A stretch of 64,000 nucleotides of DNA from Haloarcula hispanica ATCC 33960 (GCF_000223905.1 NC_015944.1:248001-312000), one strand, 5' to 3'; positions 26,193-35,794 are shown, counted from the first letter of the stretch. Notes: generated by a model not told the origin, from the sequence alone. Numbers and translations are program-made.

Positions 26193-26206
26193 ACTAACTA
26201 GTTAGT
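26193..26206. promoter_or_regulatory. palindromic operator for tetR-MATE pair
   Basis: Perfect 14-bp palindrome ACTAACTAGTTAGT ends 19 nt before ATG 26226. Its right half continues as TAGTTAGTAAGTT, and the same sequence with one leading base change recurs at 26114-26127 (TTAGTTAGTAAGTT), giving two related sites about 85 bp apart in the divergent promoter region. They are likely TetR binding sites. Confidence 0.6.
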
Positions 26207-26225
26207 AAGTTCCGTCACAGCCGCC

Positions 26226-26825
26226 ATGGATGACGATACAGCTACCGAAATTCTCGACGCGACGTACCGCGCCCTCTGCCAGCACGGGTACGCCGCGCTC
26301 ACGGTCAAAGACATCGCTGCCGAGGCAGACCGGAGCAAAGCGTCTATTCACTACTACTACGACAGCAAAGAGAACCTCTTTACCGAGTTTCTGGACTTCT
26401 TGTACGAACGATACACTGCAAAAATAACGGGCGTCGACGGGAGTACACCGCGGGAAGAACTCGATTCGCTGTTGGACACCGTTCTCACTGATGGGCGACA
26501 GACGCCCGGTCAGGAGTTCAGAACGGCAATACTCGAAATAAAGGCACAGGCCCCGTACAACGACGCCTTCCGGACACAGCTGGCCAGGTTCGATGCCGTG
26601 CTCTTCGACCGGCTGCGGGAAATCATCGCGGCCGGCGTCGAAACCGGGGAGTTCGATAGCAGGGTCGAGCCGGCCGTCGCAGCGGAGTTTCTCGTGACGG
26701 CGATTACAGGTGCCCATACCCGACACGTCGCCACAGACCGTTCGATAGACAGATTCAAAGAGACGATTACGCGATACGCTGAGACCCATCTCCTGACGGA
26801 CACGCCAGCGGAGGCGACCCGCTGA
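26226..26825 (+). CDS. TetR-family regulator of adjacent MATE pump
   Basis: A 199-aa repressor with HTH LDATYRALCQHGYAALTVKDIAAEADRSKASIHYYYDSKENL. The ligand-binding half includes RTAILEIKAQAPYNDAF, closely parallel to the divergent TetR, so a duplication is likely. Its stop codon overlaps the ATG of the MATE gene by one base (TGATG), giving a translationally coupled operon. It probably represses the pump and itself through the palindrome at 26193-26206 until a substrate binds. Confidence 0.92.
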   Translation: MDDDTATEILDATYRALCQHGYAALTVKDIAAEADRSKASIHYYYDSKENLFTEFLDFLYERYTAKITGVDGSTPREELDSLLDTVLTDGRQTPGQEFRTAILEIKAQAPYNDAFRTQLARFDAVLFDRLREIIAAGVETGEFDSRVEPAVAAEFLVTAITGAHTRHVATDRSIDRFKETITRYAETHLLTDTPAEATR

Positions 26826-28294
26826 TGGGGATTCGAAGTCGCGTTAGTGCGCTGTTCAAGGGGCCCGAGGAGTTCGACCTCACGTCGGGTGGCATCGGGA
26901 AGCCGCTGTTTTTCCTCTCGATGCCGATCGTCATCACGAATCTCTTCCAGACCGCGTACAACCTCGCGGACACGTTCTGGCTCGGCCAGTACAGCACGGA
27001 CGCGCTGGCTGCAATCAGCTTCGCGTTCCCGATGGTGTTCCTCCTCATCTCGCTCGGGATGGGGATATCCGTCGCCGGCAGCGTCCTCGTCGCGCAGTTT
27101 ACCGGCGCAGGCGAGGAGCGCGACGCCGAGTACGCCGCCTCACAGACGGTCACGTTCGCCGTCATCGTCTCGTTCGTTCTCGGCATCGCGGGCTATCTCG
27201 GCGTCGATACGTTTCTGAGCCTGATGGGCGCGTCCGAAGACGTCCTCCCCATGGCGACTAGTTACATGGAGGTCATCTCACTCGGCCTGCTGTTCATGTT
27301 CGGCTTCTTCGTCTTCGTCGCGCTCATGCGGGGCTACGGCGACACGATAACGCCGATGCTCGTCATGTTCGGCTCAGTTGTGCTCAACATCATCATCGAC
27401 CCGTTCCTGATATTTGGCTGGACAGTCGTCGAGAACGCGCCGCTCGTGGGAACTGTCTCGTTCCCCGAACTCGGCATCGAAGGGGCCGCCATCGCGACCG
27501 TCTTTTCCCGGGCGCTGGCGCTGGTCGTCGGGCTGGCGATCATGTTCCGGGGGAACCGCGGCGTCCAGATTCACCTCCGCGATATGGCACCGGACCTCTC
27601 GTATCTCCGCCGTCTCGTTCGCATTGGCCTACCCGCCTCCGTCGAGGGGACGGGGCGTGCGCTGTCGATGAACCTGCTGTTGGTCATCGTCGCGATGTTC
27701 CCGGACACGGTCGTCGCCGCCTACGGCATCGGAACGCGCGTGTTCTCGGTCGTCTTCCTGCCGGCTATCGCGGTCGCTCGCGGCGTCGAGACGATGACCG
27801 GCCAGAACATGGGGGCCGACAAACCGGATCGGGCAGCGAAAGCGGCCGGCCTCGCGGCGACGGTGCTTTTCGGCGTGCTCACCCTTGCTGGGGTCCTCGT
27901 CTGGTTCACCGCCGCACCGATAGCCGACCTGTTCACGACGGACCCCGAAGTCGTCGAAATCACGACGCAGTTCCTCCGTTACGTTGCGTTGTCCTTCGGC
28001 TTCATCGGTATCATGCGGGCCTACACCGGGAGCTTCCGCGGTGCCGGGAAGACGCTCACCGCCGCGGCCATCTCCGTGCTGATGCTCGGAATCATCCGCT
28101 TCCCGATTGCGTGGTTCGCCGCTGTGCCGCTCGGCGAGACCGGCATCTGGCTGTCGTTCGCCGTCTCGAACGTCGCAGGGGCGCTCATCGCCTACGGCTG
28201 GTATCGACGCGGGACGTGGCGAGACAGCAACCTCACCGAAGCCAAGGTCGATATCGACGAAGCGGGCGTCGAGATGTCGGCTGACGGAGACTGA
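26825..28294 (+). CDS. MATE-family multidrug efflux transporter
   Basis: A 489-aa inner-membrane antiporter, twelve predicted TMs in two pseudo-symmetric halves. Family landmarks include IGKPLFFLSMPIVITNLFQ, YSTDALAAISFAFP, GMGISVAGSVLVAQFTGAG in the first half and ARGVETMTGQNMGADKPDRA in the second. It is of DinF/NorM type and expels cationic or other organic compounds with H+ or Na+. It is coupled to the upstream tetR, which probably controls it. Substrate unknown. Confidence 0.93.
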   Translation: MGIRSRVSALFKGPEEFDLTSGGIGKPLFFLSMPIVITNLFQTAYNLADTFWLGQYSTDALAAISFAFPMVFLLISLGMGISVAGSVLVAQFTGAGEERDAEYAASQTVTFAVIVSFVLGIAGYLGVDTFLSLMGASEDVLPMATSYMEVISLGLLFMFGFFVFVALMRGYGDTITPMLVMFGSVVLNIIIDPFLIFGWTVVENAPLVGTVSFPELGIEGAAIATVFSRALALVVGLAIMFRGNRGVQIHLRDMAPDLSYLRRLVRIGLPASVEGTGRALSMNLLLVIVAMFPDTVVAAYGIGTRVFSVVFLPAIAVARGVETMTGQNMGADKPDRAAKAAGLAATVLFGVLTLAGVLVWFTAAPIADLFTTDPEVVEITTQFLRYVALSFGFIGIMRAYTGSFRGAGKTLTAAAISVLMLGIIRFPIAWFAAVPLGETGIWLSFAVSNVAGALIAYGWYRRGTWRDSNLTEAKVDIDEAGVEMSADGD

Positions 28295-28367
28295 CAGCAG
28301 GGTGCGAGCGCGTGTGACACCCTTCGAGTGAACCAATGCTTTCAGGGGAGCCGCCGTTACTGCTGCT

Positions 28368-29036
28368 ATGCCCGCAGAACCGAACGCCAGTCAGAAGCCC
28401 GCGTCGCCGCTGTTTGCAGCTATCTACGATCCGGCTACGGCACTCGTTGAGCGGACGCTCTTACGGCCACATCGTGAGTACCTGGTGGCGAATCTGGATG
28501 GCACAGTGCTGGACCTCGGCGCTGGAACCGGCGCGATGTTTCCGTATTTCAACAGCGTTGCGAACGCGTCGACGGAGGTTCACGCTATCGAGCCAGACCC
28601 GCATATGCGGCGTCAGGCAGAGGAGAAGGCAAACGCGCAGGCCACGCCGATTCATATCGAGTCGGCACCGGCGGAAGCTCTCCCGTACGACGAGGACACG
28701 TTCGACGTCGTCATCGCCTCCATGGTTTTCTGTACGATTCCAGAGGTCGAGTCCGCGATAAGTGAAATCGTCCGCGTACTCAAACCCGGCGGCGAACTGC
28801 GTTTCTTCGAGCACGTCATCGACGACGGGTGGCGCGCCCGGGTACAGTCAGCTCTCGCACCGCTCTGGAGGCGTCTCGCCGGCGGTTGCCACCTCACCCA
28901 ACAGACGGGGACGCAGCTCGTCGCTGAACAGTCGTTCGACGTCGTCGAAATCGAGCGACTCAATCTGGGCATAACGCCAATCCGGCCGTTCGTTCGGGGA
29001 CGGCTCCGCAAGCGCTCGGTGTCTTCGACGCGGTAA
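28368..29036 (+). CDS. class I SAM-dependent methyltransferase
   Basis: A 222-aa enzyme. Motif I is VLDLGAGTGAMFPYF, motif II/acidic loop HAIEPDPHM, and post-I APAEALPYDEDTFDVVIASMVFC, then VLKPGGELRFFEHV. The C-terminal part LAGGCHLTQQT and SFDVVEIERLNLG is like UbiE/Methyltransf_11 members of the METTL7 kind. Substrate unknown. Single gene convergent with the AIM24 protein. Confidence 0.88.
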   Translation: MPAEPNASQKPASPLFAAIYDPATALVERTLLRPHREYLVANLDGTVLDLGAGTGAMFPYFNSVANASTEVHAIEPDPHMRRQAEEKANAQATPIHIESAPAEALPYDEDTFDVVIASMVFCTIPEVESAISEIVRVLKPGGELRFFEHVIDDGWRARVQSALAPLWRRLAGGCHLTQQTGTQLVAEQSFDVVEIERLNLGITPIRPFVRGRLRKRSVSSTR

Positions 29037-29047
29037 CTCGGCGGCGA

Positions 29048-29719
29048 TTAGCTCTGACTCTGCGTGACAGACTCCTCCTCGTTTGGCTGGATGACGACAA
29101 AGCCGTCGTCACCGGTAAACTCCATCTGGATCGATTCCCCAGAGGTCTGGCCGATTTCGAAGGTCTTGTTCATCTCGATAGACGGCGAGAGATTCGAGCT
29201 CCACGCAACGGTCGCGTCCGGGTCGGTGAACACCGGCGGCGTCATCACCAGCGGGTCGCCGTGTGTCGTCAGCGCGACTTCGCCGGGGCCGGTGAGGTAG
29301 ACGTTCGTCAGGCCGCCAGCAGCCATGCCAGAGAGACTGCCGACAGTGTTGATTTCGTAGTCGATAGTTGATTCGAACGCGAGCACGTCAGTGCCGTTGA
29401 CCGATATCGATTCTCCGTCATCGAGGGCCAGCACCTGTACCTTCTTGCCGTTCTCGGCCACGTAGAGGTGGCCGCTTCCTTCGGCTTCCATGACCGGCGT
29501 CCCTTCGCCGCTCACGGCCTCCTTGACGAAGCCCGTGATACCGCCTTCCGCCGAGGACTTGCCAGTGAACGTGACCTCGCCGGTGTACGCGACCATCGAC
29601 CCGGCTTTGACCATCACAGTCCCATCGAGTGGGATGTCAAGTAGCCTGTTGTTCTCTTTCTGGAACCCATCGCCACCGTCTGCGGGGGCGTTGGAGCGGA
29701 CGAATTCCTGTAAGTCCAT
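29048..29719 (-). CDS. AIM24/TIGR00266-family protein
   Basis: A 223-aa all-beta protein. The N-terminus MDLQEFVRSNAPADGGDGFQ leads into glycine-rich strands LDGTVMVKAGSMVAYTGEVTF, then VQVLALDDGESISVNG and GGLTNVYLTGPGEVALTTHGDP. Members occur in bacteria, archaea and mitochondria; the bacterial function is unclear and the mitochondrial one concerns membrane organisation. No signal peptide or TM. Monocistronic. Confidence 0.85.
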   Translation of the reverse strand: MDLQEFVRSNAPADGGDGFQKENNRLLDIPLDGTVMVKAGSMVAYTGEVTFTGKSSAEGGITGFVKEAVSGEGTPVMEAEGSGHLYVAENGKKVQVLALDDGESISVNGTDVLAFESTIDYEINTVGSLSGMAAGGLTNVYLTGPGEVALTTHGDPLVMTPPVFTDPDATVAWSSNLSPSIEMNKTFEIGQTSGESIQMEFTGDDGFVVIQPNEEESVTQSQS

Positions 29720-29859
29720 AGTTATATCGGGACACTCGATAGGCCATGCTCATAGGCCTCGTGAAGGATTAAAACGCATTTTGTGTGAAGCGGTCCCATA
29801 TTGATGGGCAACGCAGTTACTGAGCCGAAAAGAAACTGAGAAATAGTATAGCCGAATAG

Positions 29860-32373
29860 CTATTCCGTATCGCTATACAGTCGTTCGAGGAGATCAGTGA
29901 CGCCAGCTTTGGTTTTGAGGTAGCGCCGCTCTCCATCGGGTGTTCGAACAGCGTAGTTGTACACGACGCTGTCCGGGACGTACCACCGGTCGCTGTATGT
30001 GGCCAGAACTTCGTCAGGGTTTCCACCGTCCGTGACTTCAAAAGGTTCGTCAGTTGTATCGGCATCAGAAACCGTACACTCACCCTCGGATTCAGTCAGT
30101 GGTTTCGACTCGGCACCTGTCTCAGTTGGCTGTTCAGTGCCATCACCTGTGATACAGAGGTCACCGGCTATCGGATAGTCACCGGGGATACCTGTAATGA
30201 GGTTCTCAGAGCGACCGGCTTTTAGCGCTTCTCGCATCAGGATGTCCTGTGCGCTGATCACGCGCTCGCCGTCGTCCGGATACCGCTGGTGGTACTCGCC
30301 GTCGCTGTCCATCTCCCAGAGCTTGCGGTTGTCCGAGAGGAGGAGGTCGAGGGTGAAACGGAGTTGGCGCTGGATTTTGGGGCTTGTCACGGGTGTGACT
30401 GCTTCGACCCGGTAATCGAGGTTGCGGGTCATCCAGTCGGCGCTACCGATGTAGTACTCGGGGTCGCCCCAGTCGTCTTCGGTAGCGGGGTCGCCCCGTG
30501 CGCCGTTCTCGAAGTAGAAGATACGGGAATGCTCTAGAAAGCGGCCGACGAGCGAGTACACCGAGATGTTTTCGCTGATGTCTTCCAGTCCGGGTCGGAG
30601 GCGACAGATATCGCGGACGATGAGGTCGATGTCGACGCCTGCCATCGATGCGCGGTACAGTTCGGCGACGATACCGGGGTCTTCGAGTCCGTTGATTTTT
30701 GCGACAATACGGGCAGGCCGACCGGCCTGTGCGTGCTGTGCTTCCCGACGGATGCACCGGGTGAACTCCTTGCGCATGGTCACCGGTGCGATGAGGAGTT
30801 CGCGGAACTCCTCGTCCAGCGACGGCCCGGTGAAGAAATTGAACTCCTTGGTCAGGTCGCGGCCGATGTCACGGTCGGCGGTCAACAGTCCGAGGTCGAC
30901 GTATCCCTTCGCCGTCTCGGAGTGATAGTTCCCCGTGCCGATGTGGGAGTACAGTTCGACGCCGTCGTCTTCCTCCCGAACGACTAGCGCCGTCTTCGTA
31001 TGGGTCTTCAGCCCCACCGTTCCGTAGGCGACGTGGATACCGTTTTCCTCCAGTTTGCGAACCCATTCGAGGTTGTTCTGCTCGTCGAAGCGGGCCTTCA
31101 GTTCGACCATCACCGCCACCTGTTTCCCGTTTTCAGCGGCCGTTATCAGCGACTGGATGATCTGTGAGTCGCTTGCGGTCCGGTAGATAGCTGCTTTCAC
31201 CGCCAGAACGTCCGGGTCTTCGGCTGCTGCTGAGAGAAACCGCTGGACGGTGTCCGTGAAGTCGTGGTACGGGTGATGCAGCAAGATGTCTCCGTCCTGA
31301 ATGCGCCGGAAGACACTCGGGTCCGTCGTATCCGGCCTCCCGAACGACTGCTGTCGGTGACCGTTGAGACGGGGGTGTGGCTGTGGCGTCCACTCGTCCA
31401 GCGAGAGGTCCGGTCGGTCAAGGTCGGTCAACTCCGCAAAATCCCGGTAATCCAGCGGACCCGAGAGGTCGTATATCTCGCGCTCGTCGAGACCGAGCTG
31501 TGTCGCGAGCGTCGAGCGAATACGGGAGTCGGCGTCGGGAGAGAGTTCCATTCTGACGACCGACGCGAATCGCCGCTGTTCGAGGACGTCTTCGACCATG
31601 TCAATGAGGTCCTCGGCAATCTCCTGATTACGTCGGACCTCCGCGTTGCGGGTCAGTCGGAACAGGGCCGTGTCGACGATTTCGACGTTCGGCAGCAGCA
31701 GATCGAGGTTCGCACGGATGACCTCCTCAAGCAGTACGTATCGAGTATCGTCCCCGAGTTGGACCAACCGCGGCCTGTTCGGCGGAATCTTGATTCGGGT
31801 GAACGTCGGGTCCTCGGCGTTCGGATGCCGGGTGAGAACAGCGAGCGAGAGCGACCGATTAGAAATAAACGGGAACGGATGTGCCGGGTCGAACGAAAGC
31901 GGTGTCAGGGTCGGCAACACAGACTCCTCAAAGTAGGTTCGCAGTTCAGACTGTTCCGCGGCAGCAGCGTCGTCGTAGTCGAGAATCTCGATACCTTCCG
32001 CAGCAAGCGCGGGACGAATCGCGTCGCGGTAACAGCGGGCCTGCGTCGCTAGCATCGGCCGCAGGGTCTCGTGGACCGCCGCCAACTGCTCCTCGGGCGT
32101 TCGACCGTCTGGGGCCGTCTCGGTCACGTCGGCTTCTATCTGCTGTTTGAGGCCGCCGATGCGTTTCATCGTGAATTCGTCGAGATTGCGAGTGACGATA
32201 GCGAGGAACCGGACCCGTTCCAACAGCGGATTCCGTTGGTCCAGCGCCTCGTGGAGCACGCGCCGCTGGAACGCGAGCGCACTCAATTCACGGTTGAGAT
32301 ACAGCGACGAGTCGGTCAGGTCGACATCCGCTGGCTCGTACGCGGGGATGGCGGGTTCTGAATCGTGGTCCAT
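29860..32373 (-). CDS. ppk: polyphosphate kinase 1
   Basis: Reversibly polymerises the gamma-phosphate of ATP into polyphosphate. The 837 aa from ATG 32373 include the N-terminal helical domain (LNRELSALAFQRRVLHEALD), head domain, and two phospholipase-D-like catalytic domains. The autophosphorylated His is in GLKTHTKTALVVREE with the neighbouring HIGTGNYHSETAKGYVDLGLLT, and a second conserved stretch is NLDYRVEAVTPV. A C-terminal extension of about 120 aa (acidic linker, then YSDRWYVPDSVVYNYAVRTP) exceeds the usual 690-residue length. It begins 4 nt after the phosphatase gene stop, so the two form an operon. Confidence 0.95.
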   Translation of the reverse strand: MDHDSEPAIPAYEPADVDLTDSSLYLNRELSALAFQRRVLHEALDQRNPLLERVRFLAIVTRNLDEFTMKRIGGLKQQIEADVTETAPDGRTPEEQLAAVHETLRPMLATQARCYRDAIRPALAAEGIEILDYDDAAAAEQSELRTYFEESVLPTLTPLSFDPAHPFPFISNRSLSLAVLTRHPNAEDPTFTRIKIPPNRPRLVQLGDDTRYVLLEEVIRANLDLLLPNVEIVDTALFRLTRNAEVRRNQEIAEDLIDMVEDVLEQRRFASVVRMELSPDADSRIRSTLATQLGLDEREIYDLSGPLDYRDFAELTDLDRPDLSLDEWTPQPHPRLNGHRQQSFGRPDTTDPSVFRRIQDGDILLHHPYHDFTDTVQRFLSAAAEDPDVLAVKAAIYRTASDSQIIQSLITAAENGKQVAVMVELKARFDEQNNLEWVRKLEENGIHVAYGTVGLKTHTKTALVVREEDDGVELYSHIGTGNYHSETAKGYVDLGLLTADRDIGRDLTKEFNFFTGPSLDEEFRELLIAPVTMRKEFTRCIRREAQHAQAGRPARIVAKINGLEDPGIVAELYRASMAGVDIDLIVRDICRLRPGLEDISENISVYSLVGRFLEHSRIFYFENGARGDPATEDDWGDPEYYIGSADWMTRNLDYRVEAVTPVTSPKIQRQLRFTLDLLLSDNRKLWEMDSDGEYHQRYPDDGERVISAQDILMREALKAGRSENLITGIPGDYPIAGDLCITGDGTEQPTETGAESKPLTESEGECTVSDADTTDEPFEVTDGGNPDEVLATYSDRWYVPDSVVYNYAVRTPDGERRYLKTKAGVTDLLERLYSDTE

Positions 32374-32377
32374 CGGG

Positions 32378-33088
32378 TTACGTTGATGTCGGCGGGGCAC
32401 GCTCCGGGTCGACGATGCTATCGGACGACCGGGCTTCGTGGGTCGTCTCCGGGTCGACCGTGACGAACTCCTGCGTCGAGCACTGGTACGCCGTCAACTG
32501 CCCGCCGTAGACGCACCCGGTGTCTAGACCAACCGCAGTAGGTGTCTCGAATGGCTCGGAAAGCACCGTGTGACCGAAGAAGATGCGAGGGTCAGCACGG
32601 CGCGTTTCGAACCAGTACGGGCGGTCGTAGCTTCCGTCCGGAACAAGTGAGCGCATGTTCAGCAGTTCAGTCAGTTCGTGCTCCGCGATTGACTTGCGGT
32701 GGTCGACGCCACCGTGGACGACCAGCGAATCGTCCCACGAGATTGCCACCGGAAGCGACGCCATCCACGAGAGGTCGTCGTCGGTCAACGACGGAATCGA
32801 TTTGCGGCCGTCGATGAGTTTCTGCTCGTTGTTGCCACGGACGGTGAGGAAGTTCGGCGTATGCCGGACCATGTCGACGACACCAGCGCTGTCCGGACCT
32901 TTTCGGACGAGGTCACCAACGAAGACCACGAGTTCGTCCGGGGTGGGGTCTAACCGGTTCAGGAGGCGTTCGAGGGTCGGACGACACCCGTGGACGTCGC
33001 CGACAACGTAGATTTCCTCCCATCTGTGACCGCGGATTCGCTGGTGTGGTGCGCCGAGGTCCGGATGAAACGTCGGTGGTGAAGCCAT
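32378..33088 (-). CDS. PPP-type metallophosphoesterase, diadenosine/protein phosphatase-like
   Basis: A 236-aa calcineurin-like phosphoesterase. The metal and catalytic motifs are complete: GDVHG near residue 31, GDLVRKGPDS, RGNNE, VVHGG and FFGHT. This spacing is that of the PrpA/ApaH-type PPP family, acting on phosphoproteins or dinucleoside polyphosphates. It is the first gene of an operon with ppk, suggesting a role in phosphate or nucleotide homeostasis. AT-rich sequence with TATA-like TATATAGAAC lies upstream. Confidence 0.88.
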   Translation of the reverse strand: MASPPTFHPDLGAPHQRIRGHRWEEIYVVGDVHGCRPTLERLLNRLDPTPDELVVFVGDLVRKGPDSAGVVDMVRHTPNFLTVRGNNEQKLIDGRKSIPSLTDDDLSWMASLPVAISWDDSLVVHGGVDHRKSIAEHELTELLNMRSLVPDGSYDRPYWFETRRADPRIFFGHTVLSEPFETPTAVGLDTGCVYGGQLTAYQCSTQEFVTVDPETTHEARSSDSIVDPERAPPTST

Positions 33089-33280
33089 CTATGTAAGGTC
33101 GTTTGTGAAACATCGGTGAATCTGGTATAGGTGCTTTATATGAGTTCTATATAGCTGTATGAGAGCGAATATATGCTCGCCGCCTGCTGTCGAACCAACC
33201 GGCAGTGACTGGTTGCTTCTCAGTTACAACAGGGCGGAAGTGACATCCTGATTTTTCAGTCCTCCGGCTGAATCACGGGT

Positions 33281-33599
33281 ATGCCGACAAGCGATTACAC
33301 TCCCGCCGACACGTTGCGCCCTGCAACGCCGGCGGGCTATCAGTCACCCCAGCCGTTTCGATACCCGCCGCTCGTGATACTCGGTCTCGTGAGTGTGCTG
33401 GTACCGGTCGCTGCGGTGGTGTTCGGCGGCATACTCTGGTACGCCCAGGGAACCGCGCTCGACGCCGTTTTTTTCGGTCGACGAAACCGCCACAGGCATC
33501 ACGTTCACGCTCGCGTCTGGACTGGTCAGCGGGAGCGGCCGGCGACCTTTACTCAGTTGCAACGCTACTCAGAACGCCCGCGGGGTCACTCACGTATGA
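33281..33599 (+). pseudogene. small membrane protein interrupted by a poly-T frameshift
   Basis: ATG 33281 opens MPTSDYTPADTLRPATPAGYQ, then a TM (PLVILGLVSVLVPVAAVVFGGILWY) and TALDAVFF. At the run of seven T (33468-33474) the reading appears to shift: with six T the sequence continues DAVFSVDETATGITFTLASGLVSG, which looks like native protein, and ends at 33599. As written, the original frame becomes Arg/His-rich and unhaloarchaeal. It is either a real decay, a sequencing slip, or a slippery frameshift. Family not recognised. Confidence 0.45.
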
Positions 33600-33756
33600 C
33601 AGCGATATCCGCCATTCGTATATTTTCTGTCCTGAAGCGTAACCACGGTTTATCTGGACCAGCAACACTGTGACAGCGCACTCAAGCGCTCGTCATTGAT
33701 GGACACTTCCCCCGAAACGCCAGTCCAACAGGCTCAGCGAGTTCGAGGATTGTGAG

Positions 33757-34002
33757 TCACCCCTCGACAGCATCTCTGGTGTGTTCGGCGTCCAGCCCGA
33801 ACAGCAATCCGGCGAAAAACAGCAGTTCGTTGCCGTGATAGTACTGTTCCATTACAAAATTGATGAGGCCGATATCCGGAGTGGTCGCGCCCAACAGCAC
33901 TAAGACGAGCGCGAGAGCGGCAGCGAGTCCAGCGACCCATCGGATGACAATACCGGAGAGCAGTCCCACCACAAAGACGACAACAGCAGTGAAGAGACTC
34001 AT
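33757..34002 (-). CDS. small membrane protein, 81 aa
   Basis: Two strong hydrophobic helices (LFTAVVVFVVGLLSGIVIRWV and AAALALVLVLLGATTP), followed by INFVMEQYYHGNELLFFAGLLFGLDAEHTRDAVEG, which could form a third. Start ATG 34002. No family recognised and no coupled neighbour. The composition is plausible for a real gene. Confidence 0.6.
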   Translation of the reverse strand: MSLFTAVVVFVVGLLSGIVIRWVAGLAAALALVLVLLGATTPDIGLINFVMEQYYHGNELLFFAGLLFGLDAEHTRDAVEG

Positions 34003-34108
34003 GTCTCGCTCCAGCGTGTAACAGCCGTTGGTCTGACAGTGGCTTCCATAGGATGAACAACACTTCCGCCATATTTAGTTCTACTAGCAGCAGGAAAATA
34101 GAGCTACG

Positions 34109-34954
34109 TCACTCGATCCCGGCAACGACACGCGGCAGACACCCCTCGCCCGGTTCGAAGTACGAGTAGTGGTCGGCAACGAGGTCAGTGACGTTCACCT
34201 CCTGGTAGCCGTCGGGAAGCGGCCCCGCGTCACGAGTGCCAGCGTGGCCTACGGCGTGGGTCCGATCCGATGCCCGGTACACCCACGAAAGGACCTTATC
34301 GTTGTGGCTGTAGAAGTTCGACACCGGTGCGTCAACGGCCGCTATGGCGTCGCCGTATCGGCCACCCTGCACCACGCTATCGTAGGGGATGGCACCACCG
34401 AGCAGTGACACCGAGGCAAGCGCGTCTGTCGCCCCTCGCTCGGCAAGCACCCGGAGGGTCTCACCGGTCACACGCCCACCAAGTGAGTGCGCGAGCAAAT
34501 GGACCGGCCGGCCGTCGGTTTCGGCCCACTCGACCAGCCACTGAGCGAGGTGGGTACTGTTCGCCTCGGCGTTGTCCTTCGCCTGCTCCCACTCGACATC
34601 GGAATCCCAACTGTACGCGATAACCGGTGTGGGCCGTGTTCCGTCGAGTGCTACCTGCGCCGTATAGGCATTGTCGCGCGCCCTCTCGGCGTCGGTACTG
34701 AATCCGTGGACGAACAGGAACACCTCCGACGCGTCGTCGAACGACCACATGCCACCAGTCTCGAAGGCTGGCCCCTCCGCCGCGTCGAGGAGCCCGCGCG
34801 TAGTGACGACCGGCTGTGAGTCCGGCGCAGTGTACCCGCCCGAGTCGCCTTGTAGCGACCAGTACACGTAGGCACCGCCGCCCCCGAGCAGACCGAGTCC
34901 GCTTCCGAGAGCGATGAGCAGCCGCCGTCTGGTCACACCCGTTTGACTGTCCAT
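34109..34954 (-). CDS. Tat-exported alpha/beta hydrolase
   Basis: A 281-aa enzyme. The N-terminus MDSQTGVTRRRLLIALGSG is a twin-arginine signal with a glycine-rich hydrophobic core. The hydrolase core begins VFLFVHGFSTDAERARDN, with the nucleophile elbow HLLAHSLGGRV (Ser about residue 154). A later Asp/His pair can be placed in NDKVLSW and DHYSYF. The pattern resembles DUF900/lipase-like hydrolases. It probably acts outside the cell or stays anchored by the signal; the substrate is unknown. Confidence 0.85.
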   Translation of the reverse strand: MDSQTGVTRRRLLIALGSGLGLLGGGGAYVYWSLQGDSGGYTAPDSQPVVTTRGLLDAAEGPAFETGGMWSFDDASEVFLFVHGFSTDAERARDNAYTAQVALDGTRPTPVIAYSWDSDVEWEQAKDNAEANSTHLAQWLVEWAETDGRPVHLLAHSLGGRVTGETLRVLAERGATDALASVSLLGGAIPYDSVVQGGRYGDAIAAVDAPVSNFYSHNDKVLSWVYRASDRTHAVGHAGTRDAGPLPDGYQEVNVTDLVADHYSYFEPGEGCLPRVVAGIE

Positions 34955-35088
34955 GGCTAGTAGCTTGTGGATAGGTCACAGGTGTACCGATAAGTCAGTT
35001 GAGATTGTCGCGTCCGGAAACGGGAAGCAACGCAAGAGCTGTGTCACAGCCCGCAGGCTTCATGTTTCGGCGGGCGGTTGACGGAGCC

Positions 35089-35691
35089 ATGACGACCTGG
35101 GACGAGCGATACCGAGCGGGCACGTACCCACAGCGCCCGGACCCACATCCGGTGTTAGAACGATACCTGCCGACCTTTCCACCGGGTCGGGCGCTTGACG
35201 TCGCAACCGGGACCGGACGGAACGCGCTCCCGGTCGCAGCGGCCGGGTACCGCGTCGATGCGGTCGACCAATCGCGAGCGGGGCTGCACATTGCCCGCGA
35301 GAACGCACGCGAAGTGGGCGTCGAAGACGATATCGAGTGGATACAGGCGGACCTCGACTCGTTCGGATACCCGGCGTCGACGTACGACGTCATTACGGTT
35401 AGCTTCTATCGCCCCGTCGACCGCCTCCCCGACATTATCGAGGCGCTGGCCGACGGCGGCTGTCTGTTCATCCAGCACCACCTCCGGACGACCGACGACG
35501 TGGACGGCGGCCCCTCCGGGGAGCGGTACCGGTTCGCCTCGAACGAACTGCTCAGGGCCGGACTCGGCCTGACGGTGTTGCACTACGACGAGCGCACTGC
35601 AACAAGGGACGGGACGACCGCAGCCACCGCCCAACTGGTCGCCAGGAAGTCACAGGGCGGTCGGCAGTCGTATCCGGACATCTCGGAGTAG
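35089..35691 (+). CDS. class I SAM-dependent methyltransferase, TehB-like
   Basis: A 200-aa enzyme from ATG 35089 (MTTWDERYRAGTYP). Motif I ALDVATGTGRNALPVAAAGY, acidic loop VDAVDQSRAGL, then WIQADLDSFGYPASTYDVITVSFY. The WDERYRAG opening and ALDVATGxGRN motif are typical of the tellurite-resistance/TehB-like group, often thiopurine- or metalloid-methyltransferase-like. An upstream in-frame start at 34999 would add a basic tail and is not favoured. Substrate unknown. Confidence 0.87.
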   Translation: MTTWDERYRAGTYPQRPDPHPVLERYLPTFPPGRALDVATGTGRNALPVAAAGYRVDAVDQSRAGLHIARENAREVGVEDDIEWIQADLDSFGYPASTYDVITVSFYRPVDRLPDIIEALADGGCLFIQHHLRTTDDVDGGPSGERYRFASNELLRAGLGLTVLHYDERTATRDGTTAATAQLVARKSQGGRQSYPDISE

Positions 35692-35794
35692 GGTAGCAGA
35701 CGGAGACAGGGTGTCAGACAACTCGTCACAGGCTATTGATTTCAGGCAGTGTAGACTGAACAAGCTGCACAGTCGGTCTGCGTATCTACCATCT

